Shown: positions 49,757 to 58,363, counted from the first letter of the stretch. The stretch is DNA of 64,000 bases from Halomonas fontilapidosi (GCF_014192285.1 NZ_JACHXQ010000006.1:1-64000); one strand, 5' to 3'. The notes: generated from the letters alone by a model not told the origin. A program made the numbers and translations.

Positions 49757-49837
49757 CGCCCTGTTAGGGTCCCATGGTCCGCAACCCTCTCCTTCACCCA
49801 ACCGAGGCGCCCGAGCGCCAATGCATAAGGTTTTTTC

Positions 49838-50527
49838 ATGAAGACACTACTGACCTCCGCCTCCCTGGCGGCCCTGCTGACCACGGCTCCCTTTGCCCTG
49901 GCTGCCGCGCCAGAGAGCGACGCCGAAAAGCTGGGCTACAGCCTCGGTGTGACGTTGGGCCAGAGCATCCAGCAGGATGTCGAGGGCCTGGACGTCGATG
50001 CCTTTACCCAGGCCGTCCGCGACGTCTTCGACGGTAGCGAGCTGGAAATGAGTGATGAGGAAATGGCCGAGGCCCTGACGAAGTTCCAGCAGGAAGCCAT
50101 GGCCGCCCGCGATGCCGAGGCGGAACAGCAGGCCGCTGCCAATCGCGCCGAGGGCGAGGCCTACCTGGCCGAAAACGCCGAGCAGGAAGGGGTCACGGTC
50201 ACCGAGTCAGGCCTGCAGTATCGCGAGCTGACGTCGGGCAACGGCGCGACCCCAGGAGCCGATGACACTGTCGAGGTCCACTACGAGGGCACGTTGATCG
50301 ACGGCACCGTCTTCGACAGCTCCTACGAGCGTGGCGAGCCGGTGAGCTTCCAGGTCGGTCAGGTCATCGAGGGTTGGCAGGAAGCCCTCCAGCTGATGGA
50401 AGTGGGTGACACCTGGGAAGTGGTGATCCCCTCTGACCTCGCTTACGGCGCGCAGGGACAGGGCCCCATCGGTCCCCACGAGACGCTGATCTTCAAGGTC
50501 GAGCTGCTCGACGTGGCCGGTGAATGA
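49838..50527 (+). CDS. Periplasmic FKBP-type peptidyl-prolyl isomerase, FkpA/Mip-like
   Basis: A 229-residue exported chaperone. Residues 1-23 are a signal peptide ending in ALA. The N-terminal domain (24-110) is helical and carries SDAEKLGYSLGVTLGQSIQQD, used for dimerisation in FkpA and Mip. The FKBP domain (about 115-228) includes VEVHYEGTLIDGTVFDSSYERGEP, the VIEGWQEALQLM core and IPSDLAYG. AAGG eight bases before the ATG sits next to a run of six T. The next gene starts around its stop. Confidence 0.93.
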   Translation: MKTLLTSASLAALLTTAPFALAAAPESDAEKLGYSLGVTLGQSIQQDVEGLDVDAFTQAVRDVFDGSELEMSDEEMAEALTKFQQEAMAARDAEAEQQAAANRAEGEAYLAENAEQEGVTVTESGLQYRELTSGNGATPGADDTVEVHYEGTLIDGTVFDSSYERGEPVSFQVGQVIEGWQEALQLMEVGDTWEVVIPSDLAYGAQGQGPIGPHETLIFKVELLDVAGE

Positions 50528-50537
50528 TCCGGCCCCG

Positions 50538-51587
50538 ATGAAGGCCGTCCGCCACCTGGCCGCCGCCGGCCTCTGTCTGGGACTGTCCTCCCCGCTCGCC
50601 GCTCAGGAGCCGCCAGCGGAACTACCGCGCCTGGGCGTCGAGCGCGAGGACGTCAGCGTGCTCGGCGTCTCCTCGGGGGGCTACATGGCCACCCAGCTGG
50701 CAGTCGCCTGGCCCGAACGTTTCAGCGGATTGGGCGTCGCAGCCGCCGGGCCCTGGGCCTGCGCCCGCGGCTCCCTGGGCCTGGCGCTGGGTCAGTGCAT
50801 GACGACCCGCCGAGGCCTGCCGGACCCGGCGGAGCTGGAGATCCGCTACCAGGGATACCGCCAGCGCGAACTGGTCGGCGACCCCGAGGCCTTGGCCGCG
50901 ATGCGGGTCTTCATCTGGCATGGCGCGGAGGACGACACCGTGGCCCCCTCACTGGGCCATGCCTTGGCCGAGCAGTTCCGCAACTGGCTGGCCTCACCCG
51001 ATGACCAGCTGAAGTTCATGGAAAGCGAACAGGCCGGCCATGGCTGGCCGCTGGCGGCAGGTACGGATACCCCCGTGGAAGCCCTGGCGGACTGCCATGG
51101 CGGCGGCGGCACCCACCTGCTGGCCTGCGACCTCGACATCGCCGGTGAAATGCTGGGCTGGCTACACAGCGACCTGACGCCCCCCGAGCCAGGCGAGTCG
51201 CAGGGCAAGCTGGTACGCTTCGATCAGTCGGACTTCGACGCTCGCGGGCTGGGCGACACCGGCTACCTGTTCGTCCCGCCGGGCTGTGAGGACGGCGGCT
51301 GTGATCTCAGCATGGCGCTGCATGGCTGTGCCATGGATGTGGAGCAGATCGACGAGGCGTTCGTTCGCCACAGCGGCCTCAACGAGTGGGCCGCCACCAA
51401 TCAACGCGTGGTGCTCTACCCGCAGGCCGAGACCAGCCTGGCGAATCCTCAAGGCTGCTGGGATTGGTGGGGCTTTGCCGAGAGTACCTGGCAACTCGAT
51501 CCGCTGCACGATAGCCGCCAGGGCTCCCAGACAGGCGCACTGATGGCCATGATCGAGCGACTTCAGCAGACACCCGAGGGGCGATGA
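50538..51587 (+). CDS. Secreted PHB-depolymerase-like esterase
   Basis: A protein of 349 residues with a signal peptide ending in LAA. The serine-hydrolase motif is GVSSGGYMA, with Asp in GAEDDTVAP and His in AGHGWP completing a plausible triad. The second half contains MALHGC, YPQAE and NPQGCWDWWGF, which are characteristic of extracellular poly(3-hydroxybutyrate) depolymerases. It has several paired cysteines, fitting periplasmic or secreted location. The start could also be a GTG at 50520 within the FKBP gene; the ATG gives a better signal peptide. Substrate could be PHB oligomers or another ester. Confidence 0.78.
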   Translation: MKAVRHLAAAGLCLGLSSPLAAQEPPAELPRLGVEREDVSVLGVSSGGYMATQLAVAWPERFSGLGVAAAGPWACARGSLGLALGQCMTTRRGLPDPAELEIRYQGYRQRELVGDPEALAAMRVFIWHGAEDDTVAPSLGHALAEQFRNWLASPDDQLKFMESEQAGHGWPLAAGTDTPVEALADCHGGGGTHLLACDLDIAGEMLGWLHSDLTPPEPGESQGKLVRFDQSDFDARGLGDTGYLFVPPGCEDGGCDLSMALHGCAMDVEQIDEAFVRHSGLNEWAATNQRVVLYPQAETSLANPQGCWDWWGFAESTWQLDPLHDSRQGSQTGALMAMIERLQQTPEGR

Positions 51588-51611
51588 ACCGGCCGCTTTA
51601 GCGCCGCTGCG

Positions 51612-52211
51612 CTACCCCTCGGCCAGCGCCTGTTCCAGGGCGGCCTGCAGTGGGCCCGACGTGGGTGAGTGCAGCACTCTGCGGCGAATCTCACCCTCGC
51701 GGTCGACCAGGAACAGCGAGGCGCTGTGGTCGATGGTGTACTCCATGGCCGAGTCCGGGGTCTCCACCTTGCGCCAGATCACGCCGTAGCGTTCGGCCAG
51801 TTCCTCGAGGGCTTGCTGGCTACCGGTGGCGCCGATAAACGACTCGCCGAAGAAGGCCAGGTACTCCTCGAGCCTCGCCAGGGTGTCCCGCTCGGGGTCC
51901 ACCGAAACCATCAGCGGCACCACCCGGCGCCGCTGCTCGGGATCGAGCCGCCCCATCACCTGGCGCACCACGGCGAGGCTCATCGGGCAGACGTCCGGGC
52001 ACCAGGTGTAACCGAAGAAGACCACTGCCAGCTGGTCGTCATCGAGCTGGCTCAGCGAGAACTCGCCCTCGGTCGATGGCAGCTCGATTGGCCCCCCCTG
52101 GGGTTCACCATTCGCCTGGCCCTTGAGCTGTTGGTAGAGGCCGAGGCCAACCGCGACCACCACCAGTAACGCGCCTAGCCCCAGCCAGATGCTTCGCCGC
52201 TTTATCATCAT
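51612..52211 (-). CDS. SCO1/SenC copper chaperone
   Basis: A 199-residue membrane-anchored thioredoxin-fold protein. One N-terminal helix (about 9-28) is followed by the copper site CPDVCP (about residues 71-76) and the distal His in TIDHSASLFLVD. SCO proteins deliver copper to the CuA site of cytochrome oxidase or act as thiol reductases. The upstream gene overlaps by four bases. No oxidase genes are adjacent in this window. Confidence 0.92.
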   Translation of the reverse strand: MMIKRRSIWLGLGALLVVVAVGLGLYQQLKGQANGEPQGGPIELPSTEGEFSLSQLDDDQLAVVFFGYTWCPDVCPMSLAVVRQVMGRLDPEQRRRVVPLMVSVDPERDTLARLEEYLAFFGESFIGATGSQQALEELAERYGVIWRKVETPDSAMEYTIDHSASLFLVDREGEIRRRVLHSPTSGPLQAALEQALAEG

Positions 52212-52717
52212 CGCCTCGCCACCTCGAAGTCGAACCAGCTTCCAAGACGCCCCTGCGGGGTGTCCACCACCACCTTCGCGCGCCAGGGCATGACCGCCTC
52301 GGTACAGATCGCCACCTGCCCTTCGCCGTGGAAGACGCCGCCACCCACGGCCTCGAGAGGGAAGCGGTGCAGCCCCATGTCCATGTCGCGGCCGACAAAA
52401 TCGACGCGGGCGGACTCGGCAGATGTGCCGGTCAGGTGCACCTCCAGCGGCAGGCGCTGCAGGGCCCGGATGGGGCCATCCGATTCGACCGCCAGGCGCA
52501 GCATGATGCCCTCTCCCAGATGCGCCGAGCAGGGCGCCGCATGGAGATCGCAGTGGTCCGCCGCGGGCGGATGCCAGTGCACGCCGGCCTCGTCGCGCAG
52601 GCTGTAGCGGGTCAGATACCAGAGCGCCACGGCAAGGGTCAGCAAGGTGAGGATGATCAGCAGGCGCAACAGCGGTGGGCGAGCCGCGCCGGTCGACGGC
52701 AGGATATGCTGTGACAT
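52208..52717 (-). CDS. Small membrane-anchored periplasmic protein of unknown function
   Basis: A protein of about 169 residues with one N-terminal helix (LLRLLIILTLLTLAVALWYL) and a periplasmic beta-rich domain. It holds HWHPPAADHCDLHAAPC with several His and Cys residues, a Met-rich DMDMGLHRFPL, and AICTEAVMPW, all potential metal ligands. It overlaps the SCO1 gene by four bases, which suggests a role in copper handling. The start at 52717 or 52738 is uncertain. I do not recognise the family securely; a FixH/YtkA-like fold is possible. Confidence 0.65.
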   Translation of the reverse strand: MSQHILPSTGAARPPLLRLLIILTLLTLAVALWYLTRYSLRDEAGVHWHPPAADHCDLHAAPCSAHLGEGIMLRLAVESDGPIRALQRLPLEVHLTGTSAESARVDFVGRDMDMGLHRFPLEAVGGGVFHGEGQVAICTEAVMPWRAKVVVDTPQGRLGSWFDFEVARR

Positions 52718-52828
52718 GGCGGAGAACGGGGCCTCCATCGGTGGCAGGATGGGGGTAAGCTTATCAGCATTTTACTGCGGCGAAGTGCGCAAGGATGTCG
52801 CAGGGAAGACCATTCGGAGGGAGGCGTC

Positions 52829-53743
52829 ATGGAAGGCGTAGGCAATGCACTCGGGCCGCTGTTCCTGCTGATCCTGCTGGGTGCCGGGCTCGGCTGGTTC
52901 CGACAGCCAGGTGGCGACTTCTGGCCTCGCATGGAACGCCTGATCTACTTCCTGCTGTTTCCCGCCATGCTGGTCTCGACCCTGGCCACGGCAGACGTCG
53001 GCCAGGTGCCGGTGGCTCGCCTGGCCCTCACCCTGCTCGGCGCCATGACGCTGTTCGGCCTGCTGATGTGGGGGCTGCGAAGCCGGCTGCGACTCGCTGC
53101 GCCCGCCTTTACTTCAGCCTTTCAGGGCGCGCTACGCTTCAACACCTATGTCGGCGTAGCCGGGGCTGCGGCCCTGCACGGCAGTGCCGGGACCACGGTG
53201 GCTGCGGTGGCGGTGGCGCTGATGGTACCGGTGGCCAACGTGCTGTGCGTGGCCAGCTTCATTGCTGCCGGCACCCTGGGCCCGGCAAGCCTGGGCCGGA
53301 GTCTCGCCGCCCTGACCCGCAACCCGCTGATCCTGGCCTGCCTGACCGGCATCGCCCTCAATCTGAGCGGTATCGGCCTGCCCGGCTGGAGCGAGCCCGG
53401 CATCGAGCTGCTGGGCCGTGCCGCCCTGCCGCTGGGCCTGGTGGCGGTGGGGGTGGCGCTGCGCCCCGCCGCCCTGCTGCGACTCGATCGCGGGGTCTGG
53501 GCCGCCAACCTCGTCAAGCTGGGCCTGATGCCGGCACTGGTGCTCGCCCTGGCCCTGCTGCTCGGCCTGGATCCGGTGACCCGCGACGTAGCGCTGCTCT
53601 TTGCTGCCCTGCCGACCGCCACCTCGGCCTATATCCTGGCCCGCCAGCTGGGCGGAGACGCCGAGCTGATGGCGGCGCTGATCACGGGCCAGACGCTGCT
53701 GGCCATGGCGTCACTGCCGCTCTGGCTGCGCCTCGCCGGCTGA
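52829..53743 (+). CDS. AEC-family permease (auxin efflux carrier fold)
   Basis: A 304-residue inner-membrane protein with about ten helices in two five-helix halves. The AEC signs are LGAGLGWF near helix 1, AFQGALRFNTYVGVAGAAALHG in the first half, and LPTATSAYILARQLGGD before the last two helices. Bacterial members export or import small organic acids or amino acids; the substrate is unknown. GGAGGGAGG precedes the ATG. Transcription is not terminated by a clear hairpin before the small RNA promoter. Confidence 0.87.
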   Translation: MEGVGNALGPLFLLILLGAGLGWFRQPGGDFWPRMERLIYFLLFPAMLVSTLATADVGQVPVARLALTLLGAMTLFGLLMWGLRSRLRLAAPAFTSAFQGALRFNTYVGVAGAAALHGSAGTTVAAVAVALMVPVANVLCVASFIAAGTLGPASLGRSLAALTRNPLILACLTGIALNLSGIGLPGWSEPGIELLGRAALPLGLVAVGVALRPAALLRLDRGVWAANLVKLGLMPALVLALALLLGLDPVTRDVALLFAALPTATSAYILARQLGGDAELMAALITGQTLLAMASLPLWLRLAG

Positions 53744-53779
53744 CAATGCAGCGCCCAACGGAAAGAATTCGCATTCACA

Positions 53780-53808
53780 TTGACAGCGCAAACGAGAATG
53801 ATTATCCT
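53780..53808 (+). promoter_or_regulatory. Strong sigma70 promoter of candidate small RNA
   Basis: A perfect -35 TTGACA (53780-53785), a 17-bp spacer and the -10 TATCCT (53803-53808, four of six) are present. The predicted start is a G at about 53815. The nearest downstream plus-strand gene starts more than 1.1 kb away, past a terminator. Confidence 0.6.
53793..53807. promoter_or_regulatory. Fur-like operator over the small RNA promoter
   Basis: CGAGAATGATTATCC matches 12 of 15 positions of the 7-1-7 Fur consensus TGATAATGATTATCA. Against the 19-bp form (53794-53812) the match is 13 of 19. It covers most of the -10, the classic position for iron-dependent repression. Confidence 0.6.
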
Positions 53809-53814
53809 TGAATT

Positions 53815-53929
53815 GTGGCGTTGATGAGGCGCCACACCAGGCAGGAACCTGCCAGTCTCCTGCTCTGGTTTCTCCCTCTCATTGCTAGTCACGGTCTTTT
53901 GGCCGCCCTACCGGGGCGGCCTTTCTTTT
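53815..53929 (+). ncRNA. Candidate Fur-repressed small RNA
   Basis: A predicted transcript of about 115 nt. The 5' end can fold as GTGGCG (53815-53820) with CGCCAC (53830-53835), then GGCAG (53840-53844) with CTGCC (53849-53853). A CU-rich mostly unpaired stretch runs from about 53866 to 53885, able to pair with Shine-Dalgarno regions, and contains CATTGCT, which also occurs in the core of E. coli RyhB as I recall it. The 3' end is a strong terminator with a T-rich tail suited to Hfq. Size, Fur box and layout are like PrrF and RyhB, but no clear homology was recognised. Confidence 0.5.
53901..53929 (+). terminator. Intrinsic terminator of the small RNA
   Basis: An 8-bp stem GGCCGCCC (53901-53908) with GGGCGGCC (53914-53921), a five-base loop and the tail TTTCTTTT (53922-53929). 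It lies 158 bases beyond the AEC permease gene, so it fits a separate transcript better than the permease alone. Confidence 0.85.
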
Positions 53930-53976
53930 GCCCGTTGGTGAGCCGTCGGGCAGTGCAACAGGACGGGCCGTGCCGG

Positions 53977-54717
53977 TCAGCTGACGCGCTGGAAGATCAG
54001 GTCCCAGACGCCGTGTCCCAGCTTCTCGCCGCGCGCCTCGAACTTGGTCAGCGGGCGAAACTCGGGGCGTGGCACATAGGGGGCTGTCTCGGCACTGGCG
54101 GTGTTGACGAAACCGGGCGCCGCCTCCATCACCTCGGCCATCCATTCGGCATAGGCCTCCCAGTCGGTGGCCATGTGCAGGGTGCCACCGGGCTTGAGGC
54201 GGGTGCGCACCAGCTCGACGAAGGCCGGCTGCACGATGCGTCGCTTGTGATGCTTCTTCTTCGGCCAGGGGTCGGGAAAGAACAGCTGCAGGGTATCGAG
54301 GCTCGCCGCGGGCAGGCACTGCTCAAGCACCGCCAGGGCGTCCTCGCGATAGACACGCAGGTTGGTCAGGCCACGCTTGTCGGCCTCATCGAGCAGCTTG
54401 CCGACGCCCGGCGCATGTACCTCGATACCGATGAAATCGGTATCCGGATGGCGCTCGGCCTGCTCGATCAGCGAGGCACCCATGCCGAAGCCGACTTCCA
54501 GCACCCGGGGCGCCTGTCGCCCGAACAGGGTATCCAGATCCTGACGGCCATCGGCAAGGGTCAGCCCCAGGCGCGGCCAGACCTCCTCGAGCCCCCGGGT
54601 CTGCGCCTGGGTCATGCGACCGGCACGCAGCACATAGCTCTTGATGCCGCGGCGGTGCAGCGGGGCGTCCGGGCCCTCGGGGCCGGTGGTCTTGTCGTCG
54701 TGTCGCGGGTCGGTCAT
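53977..54717 (-). CDS. trmB: tRNA (guanine-N7)-methyltransferase
   Basis: A 246-residue SAM-dependent enzyme that methylates G46 in the tRNA variable loop. The SAM loop is [12 protein letters not shown], the family signature [15 protein letters not shown] follows about 85 residues later, and [11 protein letters not shown] lies near the end. The first 30 residues are a polar extension. It converges on the small RNA terminator with 47 bases between. It appears monocistronic. Confidence 0.96.
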   Translation of the reverse strand: MTDPRHDDKTTGPEGPDAPLHRRGIKSYVLRAGRMTQAQTRGLEEVWPRLGLTLADGRQDLDTLFGRQAPRVLEVGFGMGASLIEQAERHPDTDFIGIEVHAPGVGKLLDEADKRGLTNLRVYREDALAVLEQCLPAASLDTLQLFFPDPWPKKKHHKRRIVQPAFVELVRTRLKPGGTLHMATDWEAYAEWMAEVMEAAPGFVNTASAETAPYVPRPEFRPLTKFEARGEKLGHGVWDLIFQRVS

Positions 54718-54823
54718 GGGCTCGGGGCACTCGTCGCAAGCGGTGAATCGGGGGCGGTATTGTAGCGGCTTACGCTTTCCCGGGGTACGGTACGAATGCT
54801 GATCGCTTCGAGGCTGATCCGGC

Positions 54824-54908
54824 GACAGGCCTGCTAGGGGACGCTGTGACCCCCTCCCTGGGCGCTACCGATGCCATCCATGGCATAGGCCCCCCTCTTC
54901 GGCCTGTC
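54824..54908. repeat. Structured intergenic element with long inverted repeat
   Basis: GACAGGCC (54824-54831) pairs with GGCCTGTC (54901-54908), and GGGG (54837-54840) can pair with a C run near 54891-54895. Inside is ATGCCAT (54871-54877) with ATGGCAT (54880-54886). The layout resembles dispersed intergenic repeats that I recall from Halomonas genomes. It lies between the divergent starts of trmB and the DUF423 gene. Confidence 0.5.
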
Positions 54909-54970
54909 CCCGGCGCCTCTCACGTGAGCCAGCACCACCATCTTGGGTATTAGCGACACAAGGAAAGAAG

Positions 54971-55375
54971 ATGCGGGACAGAGGTTGGTGGTTCGGAGCG
55001 GCACTATCCGGCGCCCTGGTGGTGGTGGCCGGCGCCTTCGGCGCCCATGCGCTTGAGGGCCAACTGGCTCCGCGGATGGTAGCCGCCTTCGAGACCGGGG
55101 TCCGCTATCAGGCGTGGCATACCCTGGCGCTGCTGGTCGTGCTGGCCTGGCGTTCCACAGCGTCGCTCGCCGGCCAGCGGCTGGCCATGAGGCTATGGGC
55201 GGCCGGCATGGCGCTCTTCTCGGGCTCGCTCTACGCCATGGCGCTTACCGGCGTGACGAGCCTGGGAATGATCACGCCCCTCGGCGGGGTGCTGATGATC
55301 GGCGGCTGGCTGGCCCTGGCGGTAGCGGTGTTGCGCGCCCGACCGGAAGGTCAATCGCCGTCAGGCAGCGCATAG
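54971..55375 (+). CDS. DUF423 membrane protein (YgdD-like)
   Basis: A 134-residue inner-membrane protein with four hydrophobic segments. The family motif GAFGAHAL lies near residue 23, followed by FETGVRYQAWHTLALL and MITPLGGVLMIGGWL. Function is unknown. AAGGAAAG precedes the ATG. The 3' end overlaps the thioesterase gene by 25 bases on the opposite strand. Confidence 0.88.
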   Translation: MRDRGWWFGAALSGALVVVAGAFGAHALEGQLAPRMVAAFETGVRYQAWHTLALLVVLAWRSTASLAGQRLAMRLWAAGMALFSGSLYAMALTGVTSLGMITPLGGVLMIGGWLALAVAVLRARPEGQSPSGSA

Positions 55376-55764
55376 GTGGCAGTGACCAGAGCTACCGGCC
55401 GCTCGTCGCCGTCGGAGAAGAGCTGCACCTCACCCACCGCCAGGCGGCGCCCCAGCTTGAGGATCCGGGCGTTGGCGATGATATCGCGATCGCCCCGTGG
55501 CCGGCGCAGGAAACGACAATGCAGATCGCTGGTCACGGCCATGGGCTCGGGGCCAATCTGGGCCAGTATCGCCACGTAGAGGCAGACGTCGGCGAGCCCC
55601 ATCAGGGTGGGGCCGGAGACGCTGGCGCCGGGCCGCAGGTGCTCATCCTCGATGGCCAGGCTCATGGTCGCACGCATCTCGTCGACGCCCTCGATGGTCC
55701 CGGTCCGCTGGGGAAAGATCTCGTCGAGAAAGTCCTCGATGGCGGCGGCGGTCATCACGGTCAT
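55351..55764 (-). CDS. Hotdog-fold thioesterase, PaaI type
   Basis: A 137-residue protein of the PaaI/YdiI hotdog family that hydrolyses acyl- or aroyl-CoA. The catalytic-helix region LRPGASVSGPTLMGLADVCLYVAIL and the strand AVTSDLHCRFLRRPRGD are typical. The usual HGG turn is replaced by a variant (RPGASVSG), so substrate range may differ. It overlaps the DUF423 gene tail to tail and has AGGAG-like sequence upstream. Confidence 0.82.
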   Translation of the reverse strand: MTVMTAAAIEDFLDEIFPQRTGTIEGVDEMRATMSLAIEDEHLRPGASVSGPTLMGLADVCLYVAILAQIGPEPMAVTSDLHCRFLRRPRGDRDIIANARILKLGRRLAVGEVQLFSDGDERPVALVTATYALPDGD

Positions 55765-55875
55765 CGGCAGGCTCCTTGCGGTGGTGGTGATGGCGAGGCA
55801 GAGCTCACGATAGCCGAGCTCGGCGCTGGCCGACAGTGACCGAACGTCGAGCGCTTCAACGTCGGCCCATCACGA

Positions 55876-55909
55876 CAACGCCCCCACGGCACAAGCCGCG
55901 GGGGCGTTG
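55876..55909. terminator. Hairpin downstream of malate synthase
   Basis: A 10-bp stem (55876-55885 with 55900-55909), one mismatch and a further 4-bp stem around ACAA form a strong GC hairpin 47 bases beyond the malate synthase stop. No T run is seen on either strand. Confidence 0.6.
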
Positions 55910-55956
55910 CTACTCGACACCGGCGCAGGCCGGTGCCCGATCATCGGGCGAAGGCC

Positions 55957-58131
55957 TTACTTGGCCTTGTGCACCGCACGCCAGTGGTGAAGCAGCGGCT
56001 CGGTATAGCCGGCAGGCTGTTCACAGCCCTTGAAGATCAGGTCGCTGGCGGCCTGGAAGGCGGTCGAGGCATCGAAGTCGGCGCTCATTGGCGTGTATTC
56101 CGGGTCGCCGGCGTTCTGCTCGTCGACGACCTTGGCCATGCGCTTCAGGGTCTCCTGGACCCGGCCAGCATCAACCACGCCGTGGTGCAGCCAGTTGGCG
56201 ATGTGCTGGCTGGAAATGCGCAGCGTAGCACGATCCTCCATCAGGGCCACGTCATGAATGTCCGGCACCTTGGAACAGCCCACGCCGTGCTCGACCCAGC
56301 GCACCACATAGCCGAGGATGCCCTGGCAGTTGTTGTCCAGCTCCTGCTGGCGCTCCTCGTCGCTCCACTGCGGTGACTCGTCCACCGGAATGGTGAGCAG
56401 GTCATTCAGGAAGTCCACATCGCCCTGACGTTCCATCTCGCGCTGCACGGCCGCCACGTCCACCTGATGGTAGTGCAGGGCGTGCAGGGTGGCCGCAGTG
56501 GGCGACGGCACCCAGGCGGTGTTGGCCCCGGCCTTGGGATGGCCGACCTTCTGCTCGAGCATGGCCGCCATCAGGTCCGGCATGGCCCACATGCCCTTGC
56601 CGATCTGGGCGTGGCCGCGCAGGCCACAGGCCAGACCGATCTGGACGTTGTTCTTCTCGTAGGCCTGGATCCAGGCGGCGCCCTTCATGTCGCCCTTGCG
56701 GATCATCGGGCCCGCTTCCATCGCGGTGTGCATCTCGTCCCCGGTGCGGTCGAGGAAGCCGGTGTTGATGAATACCACCCGCGAGCTGGCCTCGGCGATG
56801 CAGGCCTTGAGGTTGACCGAGGTGCGACGCTCCTCGTCCATGATGCCCATCTTCAGGGTATCGCGGGCCATGCCGAGGATGTCCTCGATGCGCTCGAACA
56901 GCGCATTGGAGAAGGCGACCTCCTTGGGGCCGTGCATCTTCGGCTTGACGATGTACATGGAGCCGGTGCGAGAGTTGCGCGGCTCATCCTCGCCCTTCTT
57001 CAGATCATGCAGGGCAATCAGGCCGGTCACGATGCCGTCGAGAATACCTTCGGGCAGCTCGTTGCCGTCGGCATCCAGCACCGCCGGGGTGGTCATCAGG
57101 TGGCCGACGTTGCGCACGAACATCAGCGAGCGGCCCGGCAGGGTCACACTGCCACCCTCGGTGTTGTGCCAGGTGCGATCGGCATTGAGGCGACGCGTGG
57201 TGGCCTTGCCGCCTTTCTCGACCTGTTCCTCCAGGTCGCCCTTCATCAGGCCCAACCAGCTGGCATAGACGCCGACCTTGTCCTCGGCATCCACCGCGGC
57301 CACGGAGTCCTCGCAGTCCATGATGGTGGTCAGCGCCGCCTCGACCACCACGTCCTTGACGCCGGCCGGGTCGGTCTTGCCGATCGGATGGCTCGGATCG
57401 ATCTGGATCTCCAGGTGCAGGCCATGGTTGGCCAACAGGACAGACTCGGGAAGCTCGGCCGGGCCATTGAAACCCACCAGCTTGCCCGGGTCCTTGAGGC
57501 CGGTTTCACGGCCGCCGTCCAGCGAGACCACCAGGTGGCCGTCACGCAGCGCATACTTCACGGCATCGTGGTGGGAGCCGGTGGCCAGCGGCGCGGCGCG
57601 GTCGAGTACGCCGCGGGCATAGCCGATGACTTTCTCGCCGCGCTTGGGATTGAAGCTCGACCCTTTCTCGGCACCGCCCTCCTCGGAGATGACGTCGGTG
57701 CCGTAGAGGGCGTCGTAGAGACTGCCCCAGCGGGCATTACCGGCGTTCAGTGCGTAGCGCGGATTGTTGACCGGCACCACCAGCTGTGGGCCAGCTTGAG
57801 AAGCGATCTCGCGATCGACGTTGGCGGTGGTCACGCTGACGCTGGCCGGGGCCTCCACCAGGTAGCCGATCTCCTCGAGGAAGGCGCGGTAGGCCGCCAT
57901 GTCGCGGATCGGGCCAGGGTTCTCGCGATGCCAGGCATCGAGTTTTTCCTGCAGACGGTCGCGCTCGGCGAGCAGTTCGCGGTTCTTTGGGGTCAAATCA
58001 TGGAAGAGAGCGTCGACGCCGGCCCAGAAGGCCTCGGGGTCGACACCGGTGCCCGGCAGGGCCTGCTCGTTGATGAAACGGTCCAGCTCGGCGGCCACCT
58101 GAAGGCGATGGCGAGTGATGCGTTGGGTCAT
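55957..58131 (-). CDS. glcB: Malate synthase G
   Basis: A 724-residue enzyme condensing glyoxylate with acetyl-CoA to malate; the G form is a single-chain TIM-barrel enzyme. Conserved features are [19 protein letters not shown] with the metal-binding residues, [49 protein letters not shown], and the C-terminal domain with the catalytic Asp region. The length is the family norm. No isocitrate lyase is adjacent. GAGGAG precedes the ATG. It is controlled from a promoter carrying an IclR-like operator. Confidence 0.96.
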   Translation of the reverse strand: MTQRITRHRLQVAAELDRFINEQALPGTGVDPEAFWAGVDALFHDLTPKNRELLAERDRLQEKLDAWHRENPGPIRDMAAYRAFLEEIGYLVEAPASVSVTTANVDREIASQAGPQLVVPVNNPRYALNAGNARWGSLYDALYGTDVISEEGGAEKGSSFNPKRGEKVIGYARGVLDRAAPLATGSHHDAVKYALRDGHLVVSLDGGRETGLKDPGKLVGFNGPAELPESVLLANHGLHLEIQIDPSHPIGKTDPAGVKDVVVEAALTTIMDCEDSVAAVDAEDKVGVYASWLGLMKGDLEEQVEKGGKATTRRLNADRTWHNTEGGSVTLPGRSLMFVRNVGHLMTTPAVLDADGNELPEGILDGIVTGLIALHDLKKGEDEPRNSRTGSMYIVKPKMHGPKEVAFSNALFERIEDILGMARDTLKMGIMDEERRTSVNLKACIAEASSRVVFINTGFLDRTGDEMHTAMEAGPMIRKGDMKGAAWIQAYEKNNVQIGLACGLRGHAQIGKGMWAMPDLMAAMLEQKVGHPKAGANTAWVPSPTAATLHALHYHQVDVAAVQREMERQGDVDFLNDLLTIPVDESPQWSDEERQQELDNNCQGILGYVVRWVEHGVGCSKVPDIHDVALMEDRATLRISSQHIANWLHHGVVDAGRVQETLKRMAKVVDEQNAGDPEYTPMSADFDASTAFQAASDLIFKGCEQPAGYTEPLLHHWRAVHKAK

Positions 58132-58212
58132 GGGTCGTGCTCCTCATGCTTGGCTGCTCGGTGCCCCCTGGCACCGACCGGCCGGACAGGGAATAGTGAC
58201 TGCGTAGCACCA

Positions 58213-58241
58213 ATTTTGTGGAAAATACTTCCACATGTAAA
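58213..58241 (-). promoter_or_regulatory. Sigma70 promoter of malate synthase G
   Basis: On the minus strand TTTACA (58236-58241) and CAAAAT (58213-58218) are spaced by exactly 17 bp. The predicted start near 58206 leaves a leader of about 75 bases. Confidence 0.55.
58217..58235. promoter_or_regulatory. IclR-like operator in the malate synthase promoter
   Basis: TGTGGAA, five bases, TTCCACA is a perfect 7-bp inverted repeat filling the promoter spacer. Its core TGGAAAATACTTCCA matches 12 of 14 defined positions of the E. coli IclR site TGGAAATNATTTCCA. IclR represses the glyoxylate bypass in E. coli, so binding by an IclR- or GntR-type regulator is plausible. Confidence 0.5.
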
Positions 58242-58363
58242 GCCGTCGCGGCCGCCTGCCACCCGGCGCTAGACCAAATGATGAGGCCGAGGCTGGGCGC
58301 CGAGGCATCGCTGGCCGGGCGGGCGGCTTGGCGCTAGCATGAACGGTCATTGCGGAGGAACCG

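Noticed and set aside
53815..53976. A hydrophobic reading frame (MRRHTRQEPASLLLWF...) inside the candidate small RNA
   Set aside because: It has no stop before the terminator and continues as a shadow of trmB; no ribosome site precedes it. The RNA explanation fits the signals better.
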